Shown here in pieces: positions 1-8,673 of a stretch of DNA of 64,000 bases; within the stretch, counting starts at the first letter, position 1, and each line of letters starts with the position of its first letter. The notes beneath the pieces are model-generated. The model did no database searches and was not told where the DNA came from. It worked only from the letters and a program-made list of their open reading frames with translations. The translations under genes and the position numbers were made by a program. The stretch spans positions 258,868 to 322,867 of the forward strand of contig BOKF01000007.1 of assembly GCA_016860845.1 (NCBI GenBank), given 5' to 3'. Origin of the DNA: Chloroflexota bacterium. GTDB lineage: Bacteria; Chloroflexota; Anaerolineae; 4572-78; J111.

Positions 1-2
1 AC

Positions 3-458
3 CGGAAACTGATCAAACCCAGGCAGGCCAGGATTTTGCAGGCCATCAAGGATAACAGTCCTGCTAAAATTATTTTTCATAGCTGCGGCTCTATCGCCTG
101 GGCCTTGCCCGACATCATTGACATGGGGGCTGATGCCCTGAACCCGGTCCAGGTTTCGGCGGCCGGGATGAATACGGGCTGGCTGAAGCGGGAGTTTGGC
201 GACAAAATCTGTTTCTGGGGCGGGGTTGACACGCAGCAGATTCTCCCCTTTGGCACGCCAGCCGAGGTAGGTAAGGAAGTCAAAAAGCGGGTCGAGGACC
301 TGGCTGCTGATGGCGGGTACGTGATCGGCTCCGTCCATATCATTCAGCAGGAAGTCCCACCGCAAAATATTCTGGCCATGGCCGAAGCGGCTCATCTTTA
401 CGGAGGCCGTTCCGACGGCAGCCGGTTCAAGGAGGTCATGCATGAAAGGCGTCGCTAA
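3..458 (+). CDS. URO-D-superfamily (MtaA/CmuA-like) protein, C-terminal part
   Basis: The frame is already open at the window edge, so only about 150 C-terminal residues are visible. They contain the HSCG motif, matching the HxCG zinc-ligand signature of the MtaA/CmuA branch of the uroporphyrinogen decarboxylase superfamily, then FWGGVD, FGTPAEV and GGYVIG elements of the closing barrel strands. Haem-pathway HemE lacks HxCG, so a methyl-transfer type role is more likely than haem synthesis; the substrate cannot be read. Where MtaA has its third zinc ligand (Cys) this protein appears to have His (GSVHII). The last codons overlap the next gene by 17 bases and contain its ribosome site, so the two are cotranscribed. 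Two more superfamily members lie at the end of the same operon. Confidence 0.85.
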   Translation, partial: RKLIKPRQARILQAIKDNSPAKIIFHSCGSIAWALPDIIDMGADALNPVQVSAAGMNTGWLKREFGDKICFWGGVDTQQILPFGTPAEVGKEVKKRVEDLAADGGYVIGSVHIIQQEVPPQNILAMAEAAHLYGGRSDGSRFKEVMHERRR

Positions 459-1470
459 AATTACGCCCGGCGAAGGCAATGTGGCCTTGATAGACGCGCC
501 GGAGCCGCAAGTGCTCCCCCAGCACGTCTTGATTGAAGTGAAAGCCGCCGGCATCTGCGGCACCGATTTGCACATCTACCACGACGAATTTAAGAGTACG
601 CCCCCGGTGATTATGGGGCATGAGGTGGCCGGGGTTGTGGTCGAGGTGGGCGAGGGCGTGGAAAGCTGCCGCCCCGGCGACCGGGTGACCAGTGAAACTT
701 ACTTCTACGTCTGCGGCCAATGCCAGTTTTGCCGGGAAGGATTTATCAATCTTTGCCCCAGCCGCCGCTCGATTGGCAGCCGGGCCAACGGAGCTTTCAC
801 CAGGTACTTGTTAGTACCCCAACAGAACATTCACCCCCTGCCCGACTCCGTGGATGAACAGGCCGGAGCCTTGACCGAGCCGCTGGCCTGCTGCGTGCGC
901 GCCCTGGAATTGACCCGGGTAGAACCCGGCGAAACGGCGGTCATTTCTGGGCCGGGGGCCATCGGTTTGTTGATGATGCAAGTGGTCAAGGCCGCCGGGG
1001 CCAGGGTGATTGTCCTCGGGACCAACGCCGACGAAGCCCGCCTGGAGAAAGCGGCGCAGATGGGAGCCGATTTTGCCTTCAACGTCCAGACCACTGATAC
1101 TTTAACCACTATTCGGGAGATGACCAACGGCTTGGGCGCAGACGTGGTGTTTGAGTGCGCTGGCGCGGCTCCATCGGCCCAACACTGCCTTGACCTCGTC
1201 CGGCGGCAGGGGCGCTATGCCCAGGTCGGCTTGTTTGGCAAACCCATCGCCTGGGACCTGGAGCAGGTCTGTTATAAAGAGCTGAAAGTTAGCGGCAGCA
1301 ATGCCACGGTACCCAGCGCCTGGCGTAAGGCGGTCGCTCTGCTGGCCAATGGACAGGTGCAAGTGGGGCCGCTGATTTCTCATGTGCTGCCCATCAGCGA
1401 GTGGCAGCACGCGTTTAATCTTTTCGAGCAGCGCCAGGGGCACAAAATCATCTTGACCCCCATCGAGTAA
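442..1470 (+). CDS. Zinc-dependent medium-chain polyol/threonine-type dehydrogenase
   Basis: This is a 342-residue MDR-superfamily alcohol dehydrogenase. Catalytic zinc ligands Cys39 (ICGTD) and His60-Glu61 (GHEVAG) are present. A complete structural-zinc lobe (Cys91, 94, 97, 105) follows, then a Rossmann fold starting at SGPGAIG near residue 170. The closest known types are sorbitol, threonine and galactitol-phosphate dehydrogenases, which oxidise a secondary alcohol of a polyol with NAD(P). The start is set by AAGGAGG seven bases upstream, inside the preceding gene. The next gene begins 11 bases after the stop. With the downstream aldolase and sugar kinase it probably makes the ketose that is then phosphorylated and cleaved. 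The exact polyol is unknown. Confidence 0.9.
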   Translation: MKGVAKITPGEGNVALIDAPEPQVLPQHVLIEVKAAGICGTDLHIYHDEFKSTPPVIMGHEVAGVVVEVGEGVESCRPGDRVTSETYFYVCGQCQFCREGFINLCPSRRSIGSRANGAFTRYLLVPQQNIHPLPDSVDEQAGALTEPLACCVRALELTRVEPGETAVISGPGAIGLLMMQVVKAAGARVIVLGTNADEARLEKAAQMGADFAFNVQTTDTLTTIREMTNGLGADVVFECAGAAPSAQHCLDLVRRQGRYAQVGLFGKPIAWDLEQVCYKELKVSGSNATVPSAWRKAVALLANGQVQVGPLISHVLPISEWQHAFNLFEQRQGHKIILTPIE

Positions 1471-1481
1471 GCAGGTAAACG

Positions 1482-2462
1482 ATGAAAGAACTATCTCCCA
1501 GCAAAAGGCGTGGGCTGCAAGCCTGTGCGACCAATGAAGGTATTTTTTCTATTTTGGCCCTGGATCACCGCGACTCCCTGCGGGCCATTATCGCTCCCGA
1601 CGCGCCTCAAGCCGTGAGGCCAAGCCAACTCAGTGAGATTAAGCTGGCCGTGATTGAACATCTGGCCGGTGCAGCCAGCGCTGTTCTGCTGGACCCTGTC
1701 TATAGCCTGGGTCAGGCAATTACGAGTGGACGGCTGCCCGGTCACGTCGGGGTTATGGCCGCCCTGGAGGAGCATGGCTATTTGAGCGACCCCTACCACC
1801 GCCAGACACCCCTGCTGGCCGGCTGGAGTGCCGCCAAGGCCAAACGCCTGGGGGTGAACGGGATCAAACTGCTGCTGTTTTATCACCCCGAGGCCGGCGC
1901 GGCGACCGAGGCCCAGGAGAGGCTGGTTCGCTCAATCGCCGCCGACTGCGAGCGGTATGAAATGCCCTTTTTCCTTGAGCCAATCTCCTATTCCATCAAG
2001 CCTGAGATTAAAAAAGACTCGCCAGAATTTGCCACCCAGCGCCGCCGGATCATCATTGACACGGTCCGTCGCCTCAGCCCGCTGGGGCCGGACGTGATGA
2101 AGGTCGAATTTCCACTCGATACTCGCTATGAGAGCGATCCGGGCGTGTGGGCTGAGGCTTGCGTCGAACTGAGCGAAGCTTCGCCAATCCCCTGGACCTT
2201 ACTTTCGGCGGGCGAATCCTTTGAAGTGTTCAAGCAGCAGCTCCAGGTCGCCTGCCGGGCCGGCTGCTCCGGCTTTGTCGGGGGACGGTCCATCTGGCAG
2301 GAAGCGGCCAGGTTAACTGACGCCGCTCAGGCTGACTTTTTAAGCAGTACCGCCCGCCGCAGGTTTTTGGAGCTGCAGCAGGTTGCCCTGGCCGAGGGAA
2401 CTCCCTGGACGCGGCATTTTATCCCTGAGCAGGTGGACGAGTATTGGTTTCAACAATATTGA
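1482..2462 (+). CDS. Class I aldolase of the LacD / sulfofructose-phosphate aldolase family
   Basis: This 326-residue TIM-barrel aldolase resembles tagatose-1,6-bisphosphate aldolase LacD and YihT. ILALDHRDSL opens the barrel and DVMKVEFP near residue 207 holds the expected Schiff-base lysine (Lys207). GGRSIWQEA near the C-terminus fits the phosphate-binding region of the family. LacD-type enzymes cleave ketose phosphates to dihydroxyacetone phosphate plus an aldehyde. It sits between a polyol dehydrogenase and an IolC-like kinase, so it probably performs the final carbon-carbon cleavage of a three-step route. The family also includes sulfosugar aldolases and the DUF2090 partner domain of IolC, so the substrate could be a deoxygluconate-type, ordinary or sulfonated sugar phosphate. 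Confidence 0.82.
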   Translation: MKELSPSKRRGLQACATNEGIFSILALDHRDSLRAIIAPDAPQAVRPSQLSEIKLAVIEHLAGAASAVLLDPVYSLGQAITSGRLPGHVGVMAALEEHGYLSDPYHRQTPLLAGWSAAKAKRLGVNGIKLLLFYHPEAGAATEAQERLVRSIAADCERYEMPFFLEPISYSIKPEIKKDSPEFATQRRRIIIDTVRRLSPLGPDVMKVEFPLDTRYESDPGVWAEACVELSEASPIPWTLLSAGESFEVFKQQLQVACRAGCSGFVGGRSIWQEAARLTDAAQADFLSSTARRRFLELQQVALAEGTPWTRHFIPEQVDEYWFQQY

Positions 2463-2481
2463 TAAAAATCAGGAGTAAAAG

Positions 2482-3513
2482 GTGGACAATTCAAATCGTC
2501 TTTACGACATCCTGCATGTAGGCCGGGCCACCATTGATTTTTACAGCAACGATGTCGGCGCGCCGTTTGTGGATATTAAAAGTTTTGCCGCTTATGTGGG
2601 CGGTTCGCCCACCAATATCTGTGTCGGTGCTCGCCGGCTGGGGCTAAAAACCGCTCTCCTCACCGCGCTCGGCGCGGACCCTGTCCGCGATTTTATCCTC
2701 AACTTCCTGCAGCAAGAGGGCATCGAGACCCGCTTTATTAACCGCAAACCCGGCCACCGCACCGGGGCGACGGTGCTCGGGATCGAACCGCCCAATAAAT
2801 TCCCGATGGTCTACTATCGAGAAAACTGCGCCGACATCCAACTGAGCATTGACGATGTGCTGGCCGCGCCGATCGCCGCCAGCCGGGTGCTTCAATTTGC
2901 CGGGACCAACCTGAGCAAAGAACCCAGCCGCAGCGCTACCCTCTTCGCCGTCGAATTGGCCCGCCGGGCCGGCACAGAAGTGGTGCAGGATATGGACTTC
3001 CGGCCCGACCAGTGGCACGATCCCCGCGCTTTTGGCGTAGCGATTCGCTCGGTCCTGCCGCTGGTAGATATTGCCATTGGGACAGAGGACGAGATCAATG
3101 CCGCGATGCTGGTGGATACCAGCCAGATGCGCCTGACCCACTCCCAGGTTTCCGACACCAGGGTTGGCGGCGATATCGAAAACGCCATTCAAGCCTTAGT
3201 TTCTCTGGGGCCAAAGGCCTTGCTGCAAAAACGAGGGGAAGCGGGCGTGCGGATTCACCTGGCTCAGGCCAATGGGTCAATTGAACAGATTGACGCGCCC
3301 GGCTTCCCGGTCGAGATTTACAATATCCTGGGCGCTGGCGATGCCTTTGCCGCCGGCTTTCTGTGCGGCTATGTCAAGGGCTGGGATTGGTATCGCTCGG
3401 CGCGATTGGGCAATGCCTGCGGCGCGATTGTTGTTACCCAGCATGGCTGTGCCAATTTTATGCCCACCTTTGCCGAAGTCATGGCCTTTGTCGAAGCGCG
3501 GGGAGGGCTATAA
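2482..3513 (+). CDS. PfkB-family sugar kinase, IolC-like (5-dehydro-2-deoxygluconokinase type)
   Basis: This 343-residue ribokinase-fold protein starts at GTG behind an AGGAG site. The N-terminus (LHVGRATIDFYSN, GGSPTNICVGARRLG) is the typical IolC opening. LGAGDAFAAGF at residues 283-293 holds the anion hole and the catalytic base Asp287. IolC phosphorylates 5-dehydro-2-deoxy-D-gluconate in inositol breakdown, and proteobacterial IolC is often fused to a LacD-like DUF2090 domain. Here a free LacD-like aldolase is encoded 19 bases upstream, which supports a kinase-aldolase pair. No other iol genes are in the window, so a related deoxy- or keto-sugar acid is possible. The 48-base gap to the next gene contains a GAGAGGAG site. 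Confidence 0.83.
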   Translation: MDNSNRLYDILHVGRATIDFYSNDVGAPFVDIKSFAAYVGGSPTNICVGARRLGLKTALLTALGADPVRDFILNFLQQEGIETRFINRKPGHRTGATVLGIEPPNKFPMVYYRENCADIQLSIDDVLAAPIAASRVLQFAGTNLSKEPSRSATLFAVELARRAGTEVVQDMDFRPDQWHDPRAFGVAIRSVLPLVDIAIGTEDEINAAMLVDTSQMRLTHSQVSDTRVGGDIENAIQALVSLGPKALLQKRGEAGVRIHLAQANGSIEQIDAPGFPVEIYNILGAGDAFAAGFLCGYVKGWDWYRSARLGNACGAIVVTQHGCANFMPTFAEVMAFVEARGGL

Positions 3514-3561
3514 CGGATGATAATCGGTAGTCAATTAATGTGAGAGGAGTGTTGATTAAAG

Positions 3562-4731
3562 ATGAAAGTAGCCGAACGGACCCGTATCGCCTTCCAGCGG
3601 GGCATCCCCGACCGGGTCCCTATCCATAGCTGGTTGGGCTTGCCCCTGATTCAAACCCTGAAGCCAAAAAACAAAACGATGCGCGAGATGTTGGAGTGGT
3701 GGATTGACGATCCGCTGGGCAGCATCGTCAAAATGCAGGCCGACCTGGGGCTTGATCCCATGATTACCACTTACAGCCAGCACATCGGCGAGATGGAAAT
3801 CTGGCCGCGCATGCTCTTCCCCCGTCCCCTGGAAACCGCCGATTGGCACGAAACCTTCTATGAACGGGCGCGAGGTGAGGGCTGGCGCGAGCACCAGCAC
3901 CACATTCACACCCCGGCCGGCGATTTAGATTACAGCTATCGCACCGAAGACGGCTATGGCACGGCGTCGCAGGATTACTTGCTCAAGGGCGATAAGCCGG
4001 AAGAGAAACTGGACGCTCTGCGCTACTTTCCCAGCGCCGAACTCTACGGTATGACCATCCTCAAGGGCATGGTCGAGAAGGTGGGCAGCGAAGCCTGGTG
4101 GCTGCACCACTGCCCGGGTCCCTGGGACATGGCCGCCCAGGTCCGGGGAATCGTCAACCTGTCGCTGGATATTTATGACCGGCCCGGCTTTGTGCATGAG
4201 CTGATGCGCATCTGCACTGACTGGCTCAAGGGGTTCTACCGGCGGCTGGGGGAAACAGGCATCCATTCCATCTCGATGAACGAAACCTGGGTCGGCGTGG
4301 GTCTGGCCCCGAAGGTTTACCGCAAATTCATCCAGTCTTATGAACAAGAGTGTATTGCCGCCGCGCACGAGGCCGGCTACCTGGTCAGTTTTCACAACTG
4401 CGGGCGAGGCACGCAGTTCCTGGAAGATATGATTGACACCGGCCCGGACGCCCTGGAAACCATCACCTCCAAAGCGACCTCCGGTGATTTTGACCTGGCC
4501 GACGTTAAGCAGCGGGTGGGCCAGCGGGTGTGTCTATTTGGCGGTTTCAACGAACACCTCCTCAAAAGCGGCGACCCCGCAGTCGTGCAGAATGAAGTAA
4601 AACGGTGTATTGACGCCGCTGCCGGCGGAGGCGGTTACGTTTTGCGAACCACCGGCCAAATCTTTCACGCGGAACCAGGCATGATTGAACTCATGTGCCA
4701 GACAGTTCGTGACTACGGGCGGTATAATTAA
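3562..4731 (+). CDS. URO-D-superfamily protein (second of three)
   Basis: This 389-residue TIM-barrel protein opens with ERTRIAFQRGIPDRVPIHSW, the usual start of MtaA/CmuA-like proteins. His278 and Cys280 form the zinc-ligand signature (FHNCGRG). His369 (GQIFHAEPG) lies where MtaA has its third ligand, Cys, so the metal site is probably H-x-C...H. Many proteins of this group move methyl groups between corrinoid proteins and thiols, but no corrinoid protein is encoded nearby. Together with the third copy 16 bases downstream and the first copy before the dehydrogenase, it frames the sugar-cleavage genes. It may remove a methyl group or another C1 unit from the sugar substrate. That role is inference. 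Confidence 0.82.
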   Translation: MKVAERTRIAFQRGIPDRVPIHSWLGLPLIQTLKPKNKTMREMLEWWIDDPLGSIVKMQADLGLDPMITTYSQHIGEMEIWPRMLFPRPLETADWHETFYERARGEGWREHQHHIHTPAGDLDYSYRTEDGYGTASQDYLLKGDKPEEKLDALRYFPSAELYGMTILKGMVEKVGSEAWWLHHCPGPWDMAAQVRGIVNLSLDIYDRPGFVHELMRICTDWLKGFYRRLGETGIHSISMNETWVGVGLAPKVYRKFIQSYEQECIAAAHEAGYLVSFHNCGRGTQFLEDMIDTGPDALETITSKATSGDFDLADVKQRVGQRVCLFGGFNEHLLKSGDPAVVQNEVKRCIDAAAGGGGYVLRTTGQIFHAEPGMIELMCQTVRDYGRYN

Positions 4732-4747
4732 AGAAGGAGACATTGCT

Positions 4748-5833
4748 ATGGCAAGCATGACCCCTCGCCAGAGGTTTCTGACCGCTCTGCACGGCCAGCA
4801 GCCGGATCGGGTGCCGATTTTTGATTGGCTTAACAACCCCGCCCTTTACGAAGCCCTGCTGGGCCAGCATCCCGGTTATTACAACGGCCGCCTGGCCGCA
4901 CAGTTGGCCCAGGCATTGAACCTGGATGCCATCTGGGTGCCCACGGGCGGGTACAATGCCCTGCCCTCCGAACGCTGGCAGTGGCTGGACGACCACAACT
5001 ACATTGACGAGTGGGGCACCCTCTACCAGCTTGAGGAAACCTCCTGGCCGCTGGCCTTCCCCAAGGGTTATCCGGTGCAAACGCCGGAGGATTGGAAAAA
5101 TCTGACCATCCCCGATCCCAGGGCCGAATGGCGGCTGCAGTACGTCCGCGAAGCCGTGGCCGAGGCCCGGCGCGAAGCGGATCAGGAGATTGGGGTGGTG
5201 GTGGGCCTGCGCGGGCCGATGTCTACCGCCTGGATGCTGGTCGGGCTGGTGCAGATGGCTTATGCCATGTACGACTGGCCCGAGGTGATGGACGAAATCT
5301 TTAGAACGACGGCCGAGTTCTGGACGCAGATAGGGCTGCGGGTCATTGAGTTGGGCGTGGATGCGGTCTGCATTCACGATGACCAGGGGGCCAACAACGG
5401 TACGTTCTTTAAGCCCGAACACGTGCGGAAACTCGTGCTGCCTCACCTGAGCCGGGAAATCAAAACCCTGGCCGAAACCGGCACGCCGGTCATTTTCCAT
5501 AGCTGCGGCAATATCAACGCCATCCTGAGCGACATCATGGAGTTTGAGATTGTCGGCTTAAACAACTTGCAGCGGACGGCCCAAATGGATATCGGCGCGG
5601 TCAAGGCCAGGTACGGCCACAAAGTATGCCTCATTGGCAATGTGGACGCCAGCAAGGTGATGCCTTACGGCACGCCGGAGGAGATTGAAGCCGCCGTGGT
5701 GGACTGTATTCACACCTGTGCCCCCGGCGGCGGCTACATCCTGGCGACCGATCACTCCTTTCACGAAGGGATTTCGCTGGAAAACGTCCGAGCGTTTATT
5801 GAGGCAGGTAAAAAGCACGGGGTATACACCTGA
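4748..5833 (+). CDS. URO-D-superfamily protein (third of three)
   Basis: This gene encodes 361 residues from the ATG at 4748, which has a GAAGGAGA site nine bases upstream; an in-frame start at 4685 inside the previous gene lacks such a site. TPRQRFLTALHGQQPDRVP is the family opening. His251-x-Cys253 (FHSCGN) is the zinc-ligand pair, and the region of the third ligand reads DHSFHEGIS, again His rather than Cys. It is closely similar in design to the partial protein at 3-458 (FHSCG, GTPEE, GGGYI), and less so to the copy at 3562, so two subtypes coexist. It is the last gene of the operon. Confidence 0.83.
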   Translation: MASMTPRQRFLTALHGQQPDRVPIFDWLNNPALYEALLGQHPGYYNGRLAAQLAQALNLDAIWVPTGGYNALPSERWQWLDDHNYIDEWGTLYQLEETSWPLAFPKGYPVQTPEDWKNLTIPDPRAEWRLQYVREAVAEARREADQEIGVVVGLRGPMSTAWMLVGLVQMAYAMYDWPEVMDEIFRTTAEFWTQIGLRVIELGVDAVCIHDDQGANNGTFFKPEHVRKLVLPHLSREIKTLAETGTPVIFHSCGNINAILSDIMEFEIVGLNNLQRTAQMDIGAVKARYGHKVCLIGNVDASKVMPYGTPEEIEAAVVDCIHTCAPGGGYILATDHSFHEGISLENVRAFIEAGKKHGVYT

Positions 5834-5982
5834 ACAGTGTGCTTTCATCGGCAACACCCCACCTACTTAATTCCTGTATAGTCGTTCATAGATCTGCTCC
5901 GGGTTTTAGATAGTTCTCCTCTGTGGGGCAAATGCCTGCTTGTCCTCCATTACCAAAAATTTGGGATGCACCTCTCGTTCAT

Positions 5983-6010
5983 TTGCGTTTTAGGGTTATA
6001 TGCTTATAAT
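5983..6010 (+). promoter_or_regulatory. Candidate sigma-70 promoter before the BNR/MoaD pair
   Basis: TTGCGT at 5983 and TATAAT at 6005 are separated by 16 bases. The element lies about 130 bases before the ATG at 6148. The rest of the 314-base gap (5834-6147) shows no gene, strong hairpin or repeat that I can recognise. Confidence 0.5.
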
Positions 6011-6147
6011 AGGTATAACAGAACATTTGTTCGTGTCTCCATTTGTATTATCTTTGAGGGGCAGCTCAAGGACAGAGATATTTGAAGTACAAGTGGGGAG
6101 GCAGCATCTTTATTACAGGTTAGCCCAAAATGAAAGGAGAGCAAACT

Positions 6148-7263
6148 ATGAGCAGTGTCCGTGTATTGGTAGGCACCCGCAAAGGCGCCTTCATTCTGAT
6201 TTCAGACGGGAAACGCGAACAGTGGGACATCAGCGGCCCCCATTTTGCGGGCTGGGAGATTTATCATCTCAAAGGCTCACCGGCTGACCCGAAACGGCTG
6301 TATGCCTCGCAGTCCACCGGTTGGTTCGGGCAGTTGATCCAGCGTTCCGACGATGGCGGCCAGAGCTGGGAGCCGGTAGGTAATGAATTCGTCTACGACG
6401 GCGTTCCCGGTACGCACCAGTGGTATGACGGCAGCCAGCATCCCTGGGAATTCAAGCGGGTCTGGTATCTCGAACCGTCGCCGGCCGATCCCGAGACGGT
6501 CTACGCTGGCGTAGAAGATGCCGCTTTGTTTCGCTCCGGCGACGGCGGGAAGACGTGGCAGGAGCTTGCGGGATTGCGCAGCGTCAAGGGGCACCTCTGG
6601 CAGCCCGGGGCCGGAGGAATGTGCCTCCATACCATCCTGCTGGATCCGGGCAACCCCAACCGGATTTTTGTGGCTATCTCGGCGGCAGGCGCGTTCCGCA
6701 CCGACGATGGCGGGGAGACCTGGCGGCCTGTGAACCAGGGTCTGAAGTCCGAGTACGAGCTGCCTGACCCCCACGCCGAGGTTGGTCACTGCGTTCACGG
6801 TTTGGCGATGCATCCCTCGCGCCCGGAGGTGCTGTTCATGCAGAAGCATTGGGATGTCATGCGCACTGACAATGCCGGCGAGTCGTGGCGCGAGATCAGC
6901 GGCAACCTGCCGAGCGACTTCGGCTTCCCGATTGCCGTGCATGCCCACGAGCCGGAAACCATTTACGTCATTCCCATCAAGAGCGACTCGGAACATTATC
7001 CACCTGATGGAAAGCTGCGGGTCTATCGCAGCCGGACAGGCGGGCATGAGTGGGAGGCGCTCACCCAGGGATTGCCGCAAAGCCACTGCTATGTCAACGT
7101 GCTGCGCAGCGCTCTGGCCGTTGACTCGCTGGATGGGGGCGGTGTTTATTTTGGCACTACCGGCGGGCAGGTGTATGTCTCAACCGATTCGGGCGACACC
7201 TGGCTGCCCATCGTCCGTGATCTGCCCTCCGTGCTGTCCGTCGAAGTCCAGGTACTGCCGTGA
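6148..7263 (+). CDS. BNR/Asp-box beta-propeller protein (sialidase-fold / VPS10-like)
   Basis: This gene encodes 371 residues from the ATG at 6148, eight bases after AAAGGAG; an upstream in-frame ATG at 6130 overlaps that site and is less likely. Six Asp-box repeats are visible in order: [40 protein letters not shown] and STDSGDTW. This predicts a six-bladed propeller of the BNR / photosystem-assembly-like fold. No signal peptide is present, so the protein is probably cytoplasmic, and sialidase catalytic residues are not evident. Its stop overlaps the GTG start of a MoaD/ThiS-like carrier gene. The same pairing occurs in other bacterial genomes as far as I recall, which suggests a propeller that works with the carrier. 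The function is unknown. Confidence 0.82.
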   Translation: MSSVRVLVGTRKGAFILISDGKREQWDISGPHFAGWEIYHLKGSPADPKRLYASQSTGWFGQLIQRSDDGGQSWEPVGNEFVYDGVPGTHQWYDGSQHPWEFKRVWYLEPSPADPETVYAGVEDAALFRSGDGGKTWQELAGLRSVKGHLWQPGAGGMCLHTILLDPGNPNRIFVAISAAGAFRTDDGGETWRPVNQGLKSEYELPDPHAEVGHCVHGLAMHPSRPEVLFMQKHWDVMRTDNAGESWREISGNLPSDFGFPIAVHAHEPETIYVIPIKSDSEHYPPDGKLRVYRSRTGGHEWEALTQGLPQSHCYVNVLRSALAVDSLDGGGVYFGTTGGQVYVSTDSGDTWLPIVRDLPSVLSVEVQVLP

Positions 7264-7556
7264 TCCGGGTGATACTGCCGCCGCACCTACGCCGGCTGGC
7301 GCGGGTCAGCGGCAAGGTCGAGCTGGAAGTTAAGGGACCGGTTACCCAGCGCTCGATTCTCGATGCCCTTGAGGCGAGCTATCCGATGCTGCGCGGGACG
7401 ATCCGCGATCACGTCACCCAGCAGCGGCGGCCCTTTATCCGGTTCTTCGCCTGCGGGGAGGACTGGTCCCATGAGCCGCCGGACGCTCCGCTGCCCGATG
7501 CAGTCGCTACCGGCGCAGAACCTTTTCTGATCGTGGGAGCGATGGCCGGTGGTTAG
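7260..7556 (+). CDS. MoaD/ThiS-family ubiquitin-like sulfur carrier
   Basis: This 98-residue protein starts at a GTG that overlaps the stop of the propeller gene (GTGA), a sign of translational coupling. The beta-grasp pattern is clear: an N-terminal strand, the helix with [14 protein letters not shown], and a C-terminal strand ending in the diglycine GAMAGG. In MoaD and ThiS the terminal Gly-Gly is adenylated by an E1-like enzyme and carries a thiocarboxylate. No MoeB/ThiF gene is in the window. It could donate sulfur in a biosynthetic step or be conjugated to proteins; coupling to a BNR propeller is the only local clue. Confidence 0.82.
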   Translation: MIRVILPPHLRRLARVSGKVELEVKGPVTQRSILDALEASYPMLRGTIRDHVTQQRRPFIRFFACGEDWSHEPPDAPLPDAVATGAEPFLIVGAMAGG

Positions 7557-7630
7557 TACTCCTTTTTGATCAAATCCAGATCATGTTTGAGCGTGTCGGC
7601 TGTCCACAGCGACAGGGCGGCAACGGTCAA

Positions 7631-7672
7631 CGAAAAACAAAATGGCCTGGCTCATCGAAATGAGTCAGGCCA
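7631..7672 (-). terminator. Intrinsic terminator of the LysM/Met-rich gene
   Basis: A 13-bp stem (7643-7655 with 7660-7672, one G-T wobble) closes a CGAA tetraloop. On the minus strand it is followed by TTTTGTTTTT. It lies 40 bases past the stop of the minus-strand gene. Confidence 0.85.
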
Positions 7673-7712
7673 GCAGAGGGTAACTCGACAAATATGCCAA
7701 ATCCGCCCAATT

Positions 7713-8492
7713 CTATTGTGTCATCGCTGCCGTTTCTGAGAGCAGCTTTTGGGCATCTTCAGCATTCGGGATGCACAACACCCAGCCGGGTTCGATGATA
7801 TCCGGGTTTTCGATCAGGGCATAACTGCCGGCCATCATTGTTTCATCTCCGGCCATGGCCTCACCGGCCATGGCCTTATCGCCCAGCATGACTTCCATCA
7901 TCTGGCCGTCGGCGCCTGTTGTCATCAGTTTGCCGTCGGCCAGCATGACTTCCATCATCTGGCCATCAGCGCCTGCCAGCATCAGGTTGCCGTCAACCAT
8001 GCTGCCGTCGGCGGCCATTAGCTCGCCATCTTCACCGGCCTTAACTTCCATCATCTGGCCGTCGGTCCCTTTGACCATCAGCCTGCCATCGGTCTCCATC
8101 ATCGCTTCCATCATCTGGCCGTCAGGGCTTTCAAGCATCAGCTTGTTTTCGGCCATCATCGCTTCATCGGTCATAACTTCCTTTTCAGCCATAGCCTGGT
8201 CGCCTTCGGCCATCATCGCCTTGTCGCCGGCCATCATGGCGGCCTCGTAGTGGGCGTTGGTCGCCTGGGCAATGGCCGGATAAGCCAATACATTGCCATA
8301 GAATTTCTCGGCAATTTTGCTGAGCCAGTCGTCGCTCTGAACGGTGTAATCTTGTTGGCAGGATACAGCCGCCATCATTGCTTCACCGGCCATGGCCTCT
8401 TTTTCATCCTGGGCCAGGACTGCTGCCGGCAAGGCTGCCAGCAAAATCAGCATTGACAAACCAAATACTTTGATTGTTACTTTTTTAGTCAC
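7713..8492 (-). CDS. Secreted LysM-like protein interrupted by a methionine-rich repeat block
   Basis: This 259-residue protein has a signal peptide (about 1-27, ending VLA). Residues 48-79 (YTVQSDDWLSKIAEKFYG...) are the first half of a LysM-like domain and residues 223-242 (ALIENPDIIEPGWVLCIP) the second half. The two halves are contiguous in the TupA-like protein at 47643-48836. Between them lie about 140 residues with 30 methionines, built from DGQMMEVM-type units (four clear copies near 124, 145, 177 and 196) plus AMMAGD/EAMAGD units. The block is acidic and Met-rich, as in several periplasmic copper-binding proteins, so metal binding or oxidant scavenging outside the membrane is plausible but unproven. 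AAGGAGG stands before the start and a strong terminator follows the stop. Confidence 0.85.
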   Translation of the reverse strand: MTKKVTIKVFGLSMLILLAALPAAVLAQDEKEAMAGEAMMAAVSCQQDYTVQSDDWLSKIAEKFYGNVLAYPAIAQATNAHYEAAMMAGDKAMMAEGDQAMAEKEVMTDEAMMAENKLMLESPDGQMMEAMMETDGRLMVKGTDGQMMEVKAGEDGELMAADGSMVDGNLMLAGADGQMMEVMLADGKLMTTGADGQMMEVMLGDKAMAGEAMAGDETMMAGSYALIENPDIIEPGWVLCIPNAEDAQKLLSETAAMTQ

Positions 8493-8673
8493 TTCGAATC
8501 CTCCTTAAACTAAATAAAAAATCGAAAGGTGGTTAAAGCTCGTGGCCACGAACTTAGTCTGCCTTTCGAGTATGCAGGGTAAATCTTAAGTATCTCTTAC
8601 GAATTTATTACGTCGCCTCAGTTCGGAAACGGATAAACCGGCTCCTCTCGATTCACGCGAGCAGAGGCTGGCT

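Noticed and set aside
6000..6287. 95-residue frame before the BNR gene
   Set aside because: It overlaps a promoter and the start of a well-supported gene in another frame and has no ribosome site.
7749..8250. Open frames antisense to the Met-rich LysM protein
   Set aside because: They translate the repeat units into His- or Ser/Ile-rich repeats with no known domain; the minus-strand gene has signal peptide, LysM halves and terminator.
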